Source: Segetibacter aerophilus (GTDB lineage: Bacteria; Bacteroidota; Bacteroidia; Chitinophagales; Chitinophagaceae). From it: DNA of 64,000 bases. Positions within the stretch are counted from its first letter, which is position 1; each line of letters opens with the position of its first letter. A model generated the notes under the pieces. It was not told the DNA's origin. It was given only the letters and a program-made list of their open reading frames with translations, and searched no databases. The translations under genes and the position numbers were made by a program. Shown here in pieces: positions 41,359 to 49,429 of this stretch. The stretch is taken from positions 372,001 to 436,000 of the forward strand of contig NZ_BJYT01000001.1 of the NCBI RefSeq assembly GCF_007991655.1, given 5' to 3'.

Positions 41359-42475
41359 TAACTTTTTCTATTTGATGCGCAAAAATAAGCTTTGCATTTT
41401 TTACGGCATCTACCGTTTCACAATCAATGTTATTTAAGAGGTCGTTTAGATTTTCGCGGCTATGCAAACCTTTCAGGTATTGCTTATCGTAGTATTTCAG
41501 AAGAATTCTAAAACATTCAACGAGGTTGTCTTCAACCAGGTAATTAAGCGCTGTTTTTGTTTCGAGGCCGCCCAGCCTTTTTTGAATTCGAATAATAGCA
41601 CCTGCAATTTCCTGTTTATCGCCTTTACCATAACCAGAGACGATGTGTTTCAATCTTTCCTCAAATGGAATATCTAAAAAGTAGACGGGCTTGTTTCTCA
41701 TCTTTTTAAAGAAGGTGGATGGAATATTCACCAAACCAATTCGTTGACTTTCATCCTCGAGCCAGATGGAAGATGAAACGTTGTTTGTTCCAGCTTCATG
41801 AACTTCATCAATACTCCCCGCGTTCATTATTCTGCAATTATCAACAGCGTTCTTAAGTTCGAGTGCCAATAAGTTTTCGAACATCTCCTGGCTCGGTTGG
41901 GTAGGCATTCCAATATTTCCAAAAGCAGAACCCTTATGCTTTGCCAAATCTTCAAGATCGATGATTGTTGCGTTCTGTTGTTTCAATTCCTGCAAAGCGT
42001 AGGTCTTGCCGCTACCTGTATATCCGCCCAAAATCTTTATCGGATAATCATTCTCAAATTGTTGTAAGCCCCAAAGCCGGAAAGCCTTATAACCTCCGAT
42101 AATGGTGTACACTTTAAAACCATACATATCTAATAACCAACTCACGCCGCCACTTCTCATACCGCCGCGCCAGCAATGAACAACAACTGTTTTAGATGAT
42201 GTACCTCTTTGTTCGCCAACTAGTCTTTCGACAAATTCGACCATTTCCACCATCTTTTTTCCAAAAATGGCAAGACCCAATTTAATAGCTTGTTGCTTAC
42301 TTTGTTGTTTGTAAGCCGTGCCTACAACCTTTCGTTCTTCGTTATTAAACAATGGCATCGAAACCGCGCCCGGAATATGAGCATGCGCAAATTCTCCCTC
42401 TGACCTTACGTCGATTATGGGGTGTTGAAAATCTAAGGACAAAAAAGTTTCGATGTCAATTCGAGTAACAGCCAT
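41351..42475 (-). CDS. mnmH: tRNA 2-selenouridine synthase
   Basis: I chose the ATG at 42473-42475 (MAVTRIDIETFLSLDFQHPI), which fits the family's start; the frame extends 29 codons upstream through a Cys-containing stretch (MSTCSNCKENLIPYEW) that could be a longer start. The protein has 374 residues. The rhodanese domain (about 1-130) has the active Cys in VVHCWRGGMRSGGV. A P-loop domain follows with ILGGYTGSGKTYALQEL. The enzyme swaps 2-thiouridine for 2-selenouridine at the wobble position of some tRNAs, using selenophosphate and a geranylated intermediate. It is coupled to selD by an 8-bp overlap. Confidence 0.94.
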   Translation of the reverse strand: MAVTRIDIETFLSLDFQHPIIDVRSEGEFAHAHIPGAVSMPLFNNEERKVVGTAYKQQSKQQAIKLGLAIFGKKMVEMVEFVERLVGEQRGTSSKTVVVHCWRGGMRSGGVSWLLDMYGFKVYTIIGGYKAFRLWGLQQFENDYPIKILGGYTGSGKTYALQELKQQNATIIDLEDLAKHKGSAFGNIGMPTQPSQEMFENLLALELKNAVDNCRIMNAGSIDEVHEAGTNNVSSSIWLEDESQRIGLVNIPSTFFKKMRNKPVYFLDIPFEERLKHIVSGYGKGDKQEIAGAIIRIQKRLGGLETKTALNYLVEDNLVECFRILLKYYDKQYLKGLHSRENLNDLLNNIDCETVDAVKNAKLIFAHQIEKVNA

Positions 42476-42618
42476 TTCTACATATTGAGGTGTAATATTA
42501 GTACTTCTTACAAACCACTCATAAGGAATAAGGTTTTCTTTACAATTAGAACAGGTAGACAAACGCCTCTTTAAATCTGATTACCTTTTGGTGTTGCCAA
42601 CAGCAAACATCTAATCAA

Positions 42619-42852
42619 CATTGTTGTGTCACTCACTTGTACTGGTAAATTTACTTGCACCTTTTTAACTGCGACTGCATTCTCTTCTTTATAAAATTAT
42701 AGTTGCAATTATTTAAAGTATTCCCCAATTTTATTCTTAGTTGAATAAGCACTTCTTTTGCCATATTTATTTGTAATTAGGTTTTTGGTCTTAGAAAGAG
42801 TTAAACTAAGCCGAATAGTAAAATGAAAGTTTAAGAGTGCGACGCAACAATG
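42619..42852. repeat. Facing pair of dispersed-repeat arms, 234 bp (MITE-like)
   Basis: The left arm CATTGTTGTGTCACTCACTT begins at 42619 and the right arm AAGAGTGCGACGCAACAATG ends at 42852. They are reverse complements with a few mismatches and have CATTGTTG/CAACAATG at the outer ends. The inside is AT-rich without a gene. It occupies most of the 42476-42939 gap between the divergent mnmH and lipoprotein genes, so it must also contain or abut their promoters. Confidence 0.6.
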
Positions 42853-42939
42853 TTCAATAGAATCATTAGCTGAATTCAAAAAAATACCTACCCGAACATG
42901 GCTATTACAAAGTGATCGGAGACGGTTAACTAGAAATTT

Positions 42940-43770
42940 ATGTATAGAAAAATACACTTTGCCATACTTGTTGCCTTTCCTTTTTTCTTTGGTTGTGTTC
43001 CCTTAACTGAGGTACATAATTATGCCGCTTCTTCGGTAGAGGCACTGAATAAATACAACAGCATTGATTATACTTATAAAGATTATTGTCACCAGGACTG
43101 CGAACTGCAGCAATTGAGAATTGGGGAGATTAGACCAAACTTCGTATGCAACTGCCAGGAGGCGGCAGCGAGCGCAGATGACGCGATGCAAAAAATACGA
43201 CTTACAATTACGGCATACCTGGAAGCAGTAGCTCAGCTGAGCAATAACAGCGAGTTTTCTTACGACGTTTCAGGGTTAACCGGCGCGCTGCAAAAAAGTC
43301 CACTATTACGACTAACTGATGAACAAGTTTCGATTTCAACAAAGGCCGGAAACTTTATTGCGACGGCAGCAACGAGCTTTTATCGCAAGAAGAAATTGAA
43401 GCAGTATTTGACTGAGGCAGACAGTATCTTCCAGCAATTGACTGAGACGTTTATTTATCTCATTGACAACAGACTACGGGCTCAACTAAAGTTCGAATAC
43501 GATGCGCGCCTTCCTAATATCAAACAAATGCTTGACAACGCGACGGACCGCGGGTTGAAACAAATTTTGGTAAAGCAATACCTGGATGAAAAAGCTTACT
43601 TCGACAAACACAACGGCTTAATCGATAATTATGTAGCCCTACTAAAATCGGTGCAAAAAGGTTATCGTGATTTGTACATCCATCGTTATAATCTTAAAGA
43701 TGTAAACACAAAAGAAGTGTTACAGAAGCATCTCCAGGACCTGCAATATTTAGCCTCTAGTCTCCGATAA
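42940..43770 (+). CDS. Helical lipoprotein, unknown function
   Basis: The protein has 276 residues. The signal ends in FFFGC (MYRKIHFAILVAFPFFFGC), a plausible lipobox with Cys at residue 19. The mature part is nearly all alpha-helical, with an early Cys-rich patch (DYCHQDCELQ, FVCNCQEA) that could form disulfides or bind metal. Several long amphipathic helices follow. No family was recognised. It lies 20 bp before another unknown helical protein, so the two are likely one operon. Confidence 0.7.
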   Translation: MYRKIHFAILVAFPFFFGCVPLTEVHNYAASSVEALNKYNSIDYTYKDYCHQDCELQQLRIGEIRPNFVCNCQEAAASADDAMQKIRLTITAYLEAVAQLSNNSEFSYDVSGLTGALQKSPLLRLTDEQVSISTKAGNFIATAATSFYRKKKLKQYLTEADSIFQQLTETFIYLIDNRLRAQLKFEYDARLPNIKQMLDNATDRGLKQILVKQYLDEKAYFDKHNGLIDNYVALLKSVQKGYRDLYIHRYNLKDVNTKEVLQKHLQDLQYLASSLR

Positions 43771-43790
43771 AAAATTATTAAACGGTAATT

Positions 43791-44189
43791 ATGGTTAATC
43801 CAAATACACAACAGGTATTTATGCTGGCCGATTATTTTGGAAGCCTGGCTAATGCTGTTGGAGAATACATAGATTTCAATAAGGGAAACATGAGTGTTTC
43901 GGAGAGAAACAGCTTATACGACATAGAGATAGACCTGGCACGAGTAGGCGGTGAGATAAATATGATTGGCGTTAACCTTGTTTTCGAGGACGTTAAAGAG
44001 ATGCTAGATCAACTGGAAATTATAACTCATGGAGTAAAAAAAGCAGTAAAAAAAGCGTTAGCTGTACAAGATGCTATCAACATTGCATCTAAGCTGGTAA
44101 CTATAGGAACGGCGATCATTTCTAAGAACCCGAAAGCGATTGTACAAAGCACAATTGATTTTGGAAAAAGCCTAAATATAAAAATGTAG
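43791..44189 (+). CDS. Helical protein, unknown, partner of the preceding lipoprotein
   Basis: The protein has 132 residues, no signal peptide, and is predicted all-helical: YFGSLANAVGEYIDFNKGNM, GVKKAVKKALAVQDAINIAS, and a mildly hydrophobic C-terminal part (KLVTIGTAIISKNPKAIVQS). There is no recognisable domain. It starts 20 bp after the lipoprotein stop, in the same direction. The pair has no known counterpart that I can name. Confidence 0.65.
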   Translation: MVNPNTQQVFMLADYFGSLANAVGEYIDFNKGNMSVSERNSLYDIEIDLARVGGEINMIGVNLVFEDVKEMLDQLEIITHGVKKAVKKALAVQDAINIASKLVTIGTAIISKNPKAIVQSTIDFGKSLNIKM

Positions 44190-44267
44190 ATATAGGGGGC
44201 GGCGAAACTCTCTGCTGTAACAGTTCTTAATTGGAGTGAAAAATAGAGTAGGAGGGGTTAAATATGT

Positions 44268-44642
44268 CTAGATAAATTTCTCTTTTTTTTTAAAATTTAC
44301 GCTAGTTGGCTGTATAGGAGCTATGTCTTTCGCAAAACGAACAATGGGCATTTTTAAAACTTCACCCGCATAATCAACCGGTAAATCTTTCAGTGTATAA
44401 GTTTTTATACTCCGCTTGAATTTTCCTTCTAGACTTGTTTTCGTTTCGACATAAAAATTATCAATCTGAAAAAGTTGGTAATTTGAGTCCTGGTCAATTT
44501 TCTCAGAAATCTTTTTTGCATCAAAAATCATTTGAACCTTTTGGCGGTCTTCTAATATTTTGAAATCATCAACAGTCATGCTTTCCCTTTTCTTACCAGT
44601 AGGAAGAATAATGCCATTTTTTATCAAGTGATAATTATCCAA
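44268..44642 (-). CDS. Unknown protein, 124 aa
   Basis: The protein starts MDNYHLIKNGIILPTGKKRE, has no signal peptide, and ends in a lysine-rich tail (NFKKKEKFI). It has an alternating polar/hydrophobic pattern consistent with a small alpha/beta fold. No family was recognised. It is convergent to the helical pair and 270 bp from the next plus-strand gene. Confidence 0.55.
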   Translation of the reverse strand: MDNYHLIKNGIILPTGKKRESMTVDDFKILEDRQKVQMIFDAKKISEKIDQDSNYQLFQIDNFYVETKTSLEGKFKRSIKTYTLKDLPVDYAGEVLKMPIVRFAKDIAPIQPTSVNFKKKEKFI

Positions 44643-44945
44643 ATTTTTTTGGAGAAGTGGGGAAATAAGTTTACGAAAGGATGATTTCTTTAGATAAAAT
44701 CCTCAAAAAAGTATCATATATGTTTAAATTTTTATGTATATTTTAGCGCTCTTACGTGTTCGCAACTGTACCTGTTTGAGCCCATTTAACTAGAAGTAAA
44801 ATGATCACCATTTAAGATGATGGAATCGATAAGAAGAAAATTTTTTATAGTTTTTAAAAATTCCTGTTTTTAAAGGCCCGCGGAAATAGCAGTTGTAGAA
44901 TTTCTGGATGGAATGAAAATAGCAAAGGGATACAAAAATGATAAA
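44643..44945. other. 303-bp intergenic region
   Basis: AT-rich and divergent, so it should hold promoters for both neighbours. A short open stretch near 44818 (MMESIRRKFF) is too small to support. No repeat copy or hairpin of note was seen. Confidence 0.4.
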
Positions 44946-45284
44946 ATGGAATTTAAGCCTTTGGAAAATACATCTCAACTAGAGAAGATTGGAGAAGCAA
45001 CGGGAACAAATATTATTTTCAAGCATAATACAACTTGCCCAATTAGCAAAAGTGTAAAGCAGAAGTTAGAACAGGAGGGAGATTTACTACCACCAAACAC
45101 ACCGGTCTTTATACTTGACTTGCTTTCGCATCGCGATATCTCTAACGAGGTTGCTGAAAGATTTGATGTACCTCATCAATCTCCCCAGCTATTGTTGATT
45201 AAGGACGGGAAGTCGATATACGACGAAGCCCTCTATGATATTTCCGCTAAAGGAGTGGCCGACGCATTGGAAACAAGTCGGTAA
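44946..45284 (+). CDS. YtxJ-like thioredoxin-fold protein (bacillithiol-system type)
   Basis: I chose the ATG at 44946 (MEFKPLENTSQLEKIGEATG), which matches the family's start; the frame opens 11 codons earlier. The protein has 112 residues. The monothiol active site is HNTTCPISKSV; the cis-Pro segment is HQSPQLLLIKDGKSIYD. YtxJ proteins are putative monothiol bacilliredoxins that reduce mixed disulfides of bacillithiol, a thiol also made by many Bacteroidota. The single Cys fits that role. It lies 76 bp upstream of a small membrane protein gene. Confidence 0.85.
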   Translation: MEFKPLENTSQLEKIGEATGTNIIFKHNTTCPISKSVKQKLEQEGDLLPPNTPVFILDLLSHRDISNEVAERFDVPHQSPQLLLIKDGKSIYDEALYDISAKGVADALETSR

Positions 45285-45360
45285 AACATTAACTAAAAAA
45301 GAGAGGTATAATTTTTTTAGAATAGTTAGAAAGTAACATTAGTTAATAAATAAAAATTTT

Positions 45361-45558
45361 ATGTCACAAAAAGTAAAAGTTTCAGAAGTTGTAGTTCTAG
45401 CCGGACTGGCCGCATTTGCTTATTGGAGATATTCAAAAATGACAGTCCACGAAAAAGAAAAAGTCTATTCTGACATAAAAGAAATTGGAGAGAAAGTAAT
45501 TAAGGAATTGTTGCCTGAGGGTATCAAAGGTCTTTTGCCATCTTTTGCAAAAAGCTAG
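45361..45558 (+). CDS. Small membrane-anchored protein, unknown
   Basis: The protein has 65 residues: a short polar start (MSQKVKVSE), one hydrophobic segment (VVVLAGLAAFAYWRYSKM) and an amphipathic basic/acidic helix (HEKEKVYSDIKEIGEKVIKE). The layout resembles small stress-linked YtxH-like proteins, but the similarity is too low to name it. A terminator follows at 45624. Confidence 0.6.
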   Translation: MSQKVKVSEVVVLAGLAAFAYWRYSKMTVHEKEKVYSDIKEIGEKVIKELLPEGIKGLLPSFAKS

Positions 45559-45623
45559 GCTAATTCATTTCAACTCAAGAAAAAAATATTTGCTGCAGTA
45601 GCAGTTGTATTCCTATTACATAG

Positions 45624-45651
45624 AAAGATGGTTTAACTACCATCTTTTTGT
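45624..45651 (+). terminator. Terminator hairpin overlapping the convergent gene end
   Basis: AAAGATGGT (45624-45632) pairs with ACCATCTTT (45639-45647), with a 6-nt loop and T-rich sequence beyond. The loop holds the stop codon of the minus-strand hydrolase (45633-45635), so the hairpin ends the plus-strand transcript within the end of the opposing gene. Confidence 0.75.
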
Positions 45652-46307
45652 TGTTTTAAGAATTGTTTAATTGGGGTATACACTGAGTCCGGAAATGTGT
45701 ATAAGCCAAAATGATCCCCTTTCATTATAGCAAAAGGCTCGTCGGGAGCATTGACAATAATATCTGTTTTTGAATGAATTCTTAAATCCGGAATGACTGA
45801 CGGAGGTTGACTAATTGGATTATAAACAACCATTAACTGTTTTGCTACAATTGATTTATCACTTCTTTCAAGCTTGTCAAAAATAGTAAGCAATACGTGT
45901 TTGGAAGGTTGTTTGTAATACAGCAGCGATAAAAGAAATCGAACGAAGCGGTTAAAACCCCATCCCTTCTTAGCAAACCAGTAAAGTAGATTGAGATTCG
46001 GTAACACTTTTATTACCTTTTTCCTGTCTGTCCACCCTGCAATTTGTACAATTTTGCACCCAACAACTTCTTTAATCCACAGAGCAACCCAGGCACCCAA
46101 AGAATGTCCTATAACAACATCTTCTGCTTTGATGCCAAATCTTTTAACCAGGTGAGTTGCGTACACCAACGTTGTTAAGTCTTTTTCCGGTACTTCACTC
46201 AATAAAGTCCAATTATCTAAAAAGATTTTTTCTCCGGCAATCACGTTTTCTATCTTGTCGAAAATGAATTTCTCTTCGCCTAACCCGGGAATAAAAAATA
46301 CACGCAT
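45633..46307 (-). CDS. Alpha/beta hydrolase
   Basis: The protein has 224 residues. It starts MRVFFIPGLGEEKFIFDKIE (oxyanion-hole strand), has the nucleophile elbow VVIGHSLGAWVALW (Ser near residue 68) and a late KGDHFGLYTFPDSV with the likely catalytic His. It lacks a signal peptide. The fold covers esterases, lipases and other hydrolases; no substrate can be named. It is convergent with the small membrane protein gene and divergent from the GH20-like gene. Confidence 0.82.
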   Translation of the reverse strand: MRVFFIPGLGEEKFIFDKIENVIAGEKIFLDNWTLLSEVPEKDLTTLVYATHLVKRFGIKAEDVVIGHSLGAWVALWIKEVVGCKIVQIAGWTDRKKVIKVLPNLNLLYWFAKKGWGFNRFVRFLLSLLYYKQPSKHVLLTIFDKLERSDKSIVAKQLMVVYNPISQPPSVIPDLRIHSKTDIIVNAPDEPFAIMKGDHFGLYTFPDSVYTPIKQFLKQQKDGS

Positions 46308-46589
46308 GTAACTGGTTTAAAAAGGAGTAATTCTACTTTGTAATTTTTAAGAACACTTTCGTTCTTTCATTATAAAGGTAGAGACTGAAGATAAAAGCGT
46401 GCCCACATAATCCGCCACCTTCTTCACCGTTACTTCGCTCCAAAATATCAGCAGTCTTACTAAGCAACATTTTCAGGCGTTTTTGGTATTTGGCCTATAT
46501 TTATTTTTTCGTTGTCATCAAGAACTTTTCTTGAAAAATTAGTTCCGTTATATCCAAAAGACTAATTATTCTTATCAATAAATAATAAT

Positions 46590-47672
46590 ATGAGAAAAGC
46601 AATAGTTCTACTGCTTTTTGTTTTTATTCAGTTAGCCTTGTTCTCACAAACGCACCTTGACAGCATTTTACCTGTCAGAGGTTTCTGTATTGCTGCGCCA
46701 AAGCCGAGGGGAGTCGATTCATTTACAAAATTCATCGTTGAAGAACTCGCTCCCCGAAAGGTGAATACCCTTATTCTTCGTATCGATTTCAATTACGAGT
46801 ATAAAAGCCACGCTGAACTAGTAGACACATTAGCACTTAGTAAAAGTGAGATAAGAAAGCTGGTGAATGCCTGCAAGAAAAATAACATAACACTTATTCC
46901 ACAACTCAATCTTTTAGGGCATCAATTGTGGGCAAGCCATACCAACAAACTGCTTCAGGTTTACCCTCAATTTGATGAAACACCACATGTAAAGATGCCG
47001 GAAAAGTACGAATGGCCAAATCCTGACAATTTGTATTGCAAGAGCTATTGTCCCCTTCATCCCGGTATCCACCAGATTGTATTTGATTTAGTCGATGAGA
47101 TTTGCGAGGTATTTGAAACCAATGCTTTTCATGCCGGCATGGACGAGGTGTTTTACATCGGGGACGACAGGTGTGTAAGGTGCCAGGGAAAAGACAAAGC
47201 CGAATTATTTGCAGGGGAAGTGCGTGTTTTGAACGATCATTTAGCACAGAAAAAACGGCAGCTTTGGATTTGGGGAGATAGACTTTTGGATGGTAAAACG
47301 ACCGGAATTGGAATGTGGGAAGGTAGCTTTAATAATACTCACAGAGCAATAGATATGATTCCGAAAGATGTAGTAATCTGTGACTGGCATTATGAGCGGG
47401 CTGACAAAACGCCTGTCCATTTTTCTATGAAAGGGCTTAATGTAATTACTTGTCCGTGGCGAACGCCTGCTCTCGCTATCGAGCAAACGGAGGATATGGT
47501 ACGTTTTAGAAAACAATCTTCGAAAGCAATGCAGGAAAAATTCAATGGGCTAATGCAAACCGTTTGGTCAGATGCAGCAACATTTTTAGATGGTTTTTAT
47601 CAGTTTAAGAAAGATGAAAAAGTGGTGATAATACGCCATGGAGCTGCTTTAGGAGGATGTATGAAAAAATAA
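46590..47672 (+). CDS. Secreted GH20-like glycoside hydrolase
   Basis: The protein has 360 residues with a signal peptide (MRKAIVLLLFVFIQLALFSQ). The TIM-barrel core resembles family 20: NTLILRIDFNYEYKSH, ITLIPQLNLLGHQLW, and NAFHAGMDEVFYIGDDRC, in which the Asp-Glu pair (near residues 184-185) matches the GH20 catalytic site. GH20 enzymes release terminal N-acetylhexosamines by substrate-assisted catalysis. It is shorter than classical beta-hexosaminidases because the N-terminal GH20b domain is absent, so activity on the usual substrate is uncertain. It appears to be a stand-alone gene. Confidence 0.8.
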   Translation: MRKAIVLLLFVFIQLALFSQTHLDSILPVRGFCIAAPKPRGVDSFTKFIVEELAPRKVNTLILRIDFNYEYKSHAELVDTLALSKSEIRKLVNACKKNNITLIPQLNLLGHQLWASHTNKLLQVYPQFDETPHVKMPEKYEWPNPDNLYCKSYCPLHPGIHQIVFDLVDEICEVFETNAFHAGMDEVFYIGDDRCVRCQGKDKAELFAGEVRVLNDHLAQKKRQLWIWGDRLLDGKTTGIGMWEGSFNNTHRAIDMIPKDVVICDWHYERADKTPVHFSMKGLNVITCPWRTPALAIEQTEDMVRFRKQSSKAMQEKFNGLMQTVWSDAATFLDGFYQFKKDEKVVIIRHGAALGGCMKK

Positions 47673-47962
47673 ATAGCTTATAGAATATTACTGTTATAGT
47701 TAAAAACCGTATTGAAAGGTGGGAAGAACTATAGAAATAATCGAATCAAAAATTAAGTATGTCAAATTTTAAATATTTATTGTTTTGCTTGCACCTCTTT
47801 AAGTTTTTTTATAATAATTTCAGCAAATAATACTGATAAAGGTATTTTTGCGTTTAGTACAGACCCGAACCATTAAAATTATTAGCGAAAGAAAATTATA
47901 CGAAATGTTGCATTTATTAAAGGTTATCGACTTGTCTTATTCCGTGTAATTACTGTCCAATT

Positions 47963-49339
47963 ATGAATAGCCGGTCAACCAACCTTTTCAGGTTTTCATT
48001 TGCTGTTTTCGATTTATTGTGCCTCAACATAATACATTTTGTACTTATGTTGTTGATGCAGAATGTACCTGTTCAAAAAGAATACATCACGTTATTTTTA
48101 ATTAACAATGGCGCATGGGTTCTATGCGCTTATATTACTGCACTCTACATAGGCAAACAGAATAGTACCGATAATTTCTTTAAACGTTCTGTCGTTTCAT
48201 TTTTCCTTTTTTCAGGGATCTCCTTATTTAGCATTTTTCTTTACAACTTTAGTTTTTCGAGGCTATTTGTAGTACTTGTATTTATAGGTTTCGGAACGAC
48301 AGTTCTTATAAGCCGCACCCTCTATGTCGGCGCGGCGTATTACTTAAGAAAGCAATACCCTCTGAATAAGAAGGTGATTGTAATAGGACATAACGAGTTG
48401 TCAAAAAGGTTGGTTGAAAATTTTACGCGCTACTACAAGTCCATCTCTGTAGCCGGATTTTTTGAGGATGACGAGTATGAACCTGCAAGCGCTAGCATTC
48501 CGATGCTTGGAAGAATAAACGATAGTGTTCAGTACGCGATCGAAAACAATATCTCTGAAATTTATTCAACTGTTTCTCCCGAGCGGAATTTTTATATCTA
48601 TGAATTGGCGCAATTAGCAGAAACTAATTTTATTCGTTTTAAGTTTGTTCCAGACTTTCGGATGTTTATCAACCGAAAGGTTCACATAGACTTCGCAAGA
48701 AATATTCCTGTTCTTTCTCTCCGCACAGAGCCATTAGAAAACGTCGACAGTCAGATCAAGAAAAGAAGCTTCGACATCATTTTCAGCACATTTGTTATTT
48801 TCTTCCTTTTATCCTGGTTGGTTCCGTTTATTGCAATACTTATTAAATTAGAGTCAAGAGGCCCCGTTTTCTTTACTCAGCTTCGGTCGGGAAAAAATAA
48901 TAATCCTTTTTTGTGTTATAAGTTTAGAAGTCTAAAGGTGAACCACGAAGCGCATCACAAACAGGTAACTCGAAACGACGATAGATTTACCAGAATTGGA
49001 AGCTTTTTACGTAAATCGAACATTGATGAATTGCCACAGTTCTTCAATGTTTTTAGAGGAGAGATGTCAGTAGTAGGTCCTCGCCCTCATATGTTGAAGC
49101 ATACTGAAGAATATTCACAAATGTTAAATCACTACATGATTAGGCACTATGTGAAACCAGGAGTAACCGGCTGGGCTCAAATTAATGGCTATAGGGGCGA
49201 GATAAAAAAGAAGAAAGATCTTCGGGGTAGAATAGAACACGATATATGGTACATGGAGAATTGGACAATGTGGCTTGACTTAAGGATAATCGTATTAACA
49301 GTTTACAAAAGTATACGCGGAGATAAAAATGCTTTCTAA
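47963..49339 (+). CDS. Polyprenyl-phosphate sugar-1-phosphate transferase (WcaJ/WbaP type)
   Basis: The protein has 458 residues. Four N-terminal membrane helices (about 8-125) are followed by a Rossmann-like CoA-binding domain (KKVIVIGHNELSKRLVENFT). The C-terminal bacterial sugar transferase domain starts near residue 264 (KRSFDIIFSTFVIFFLLSWL), with LESRGPVFFTQLRSG, LCYKFRSLK, KSNIDELPQFFNVFRGEMSV and VGPRP. It adds the first sugar phosphate to undecaprenyl phosphate for exopolysaccharide or O-antigen synthesis. It is followed by ugd-like and uxs-like genes in the same direction. Confidence 0.92.
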   Translation: MNSRSTNLFRFSFAVFDLLCLNIIHFVLMLLMQNVPVQKEYITLFLINNGAWVLCAYITALYIGKQNSTDNFFKRSVVSFFLFSGISLFSIFLYNFSFSRLFVVLVFIGFGTTVLISRTLYVGAAYYLRKQYPLNKKVIVIGHNELSKRLVENFTRYYKSISVAGFFEDDEYEPASASIPMLGRINDSVQYAIENNISEIYSTVSPERNFYIYELAQLAETNFIRFKFVPDFRMFINRKVHIDFARNIPVLSLRTEPLENVDSQIKKRSFDIIFSTFVIFFLLSWLVPFIAILIKLESRGPVFFTQLRSGKNNNPFLCYKFRSLKVNHEAHHKQVTRNDDRFTRIGSFLRKSNIDELPQFFNVFRGEMSVVGPRPHMLKHTEEYSQMLNHYMIRHYVKPGVTGWAQINGYRGEIKKKKDLRGRIEHDIWYMENWTMWLDLRIIVLTVYKSIRGDKNAF

Positions 49340-49429
49340 AATAATAGCCCGATTGCAACAGTAGTATTGTTGTAGTCGTCTAATACACACCGATTTGCCA
49401 TTTAAATTAAAATGTAAAGAAACAATTCT

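Noticed and set aside
41351-42562. 29-codon longer start of mnmH with two CxxC-like cysteines
   Set aside because: The family normally begins at the rhodanese domain; I kept the shorter start but noted the longer one in the gene entry.
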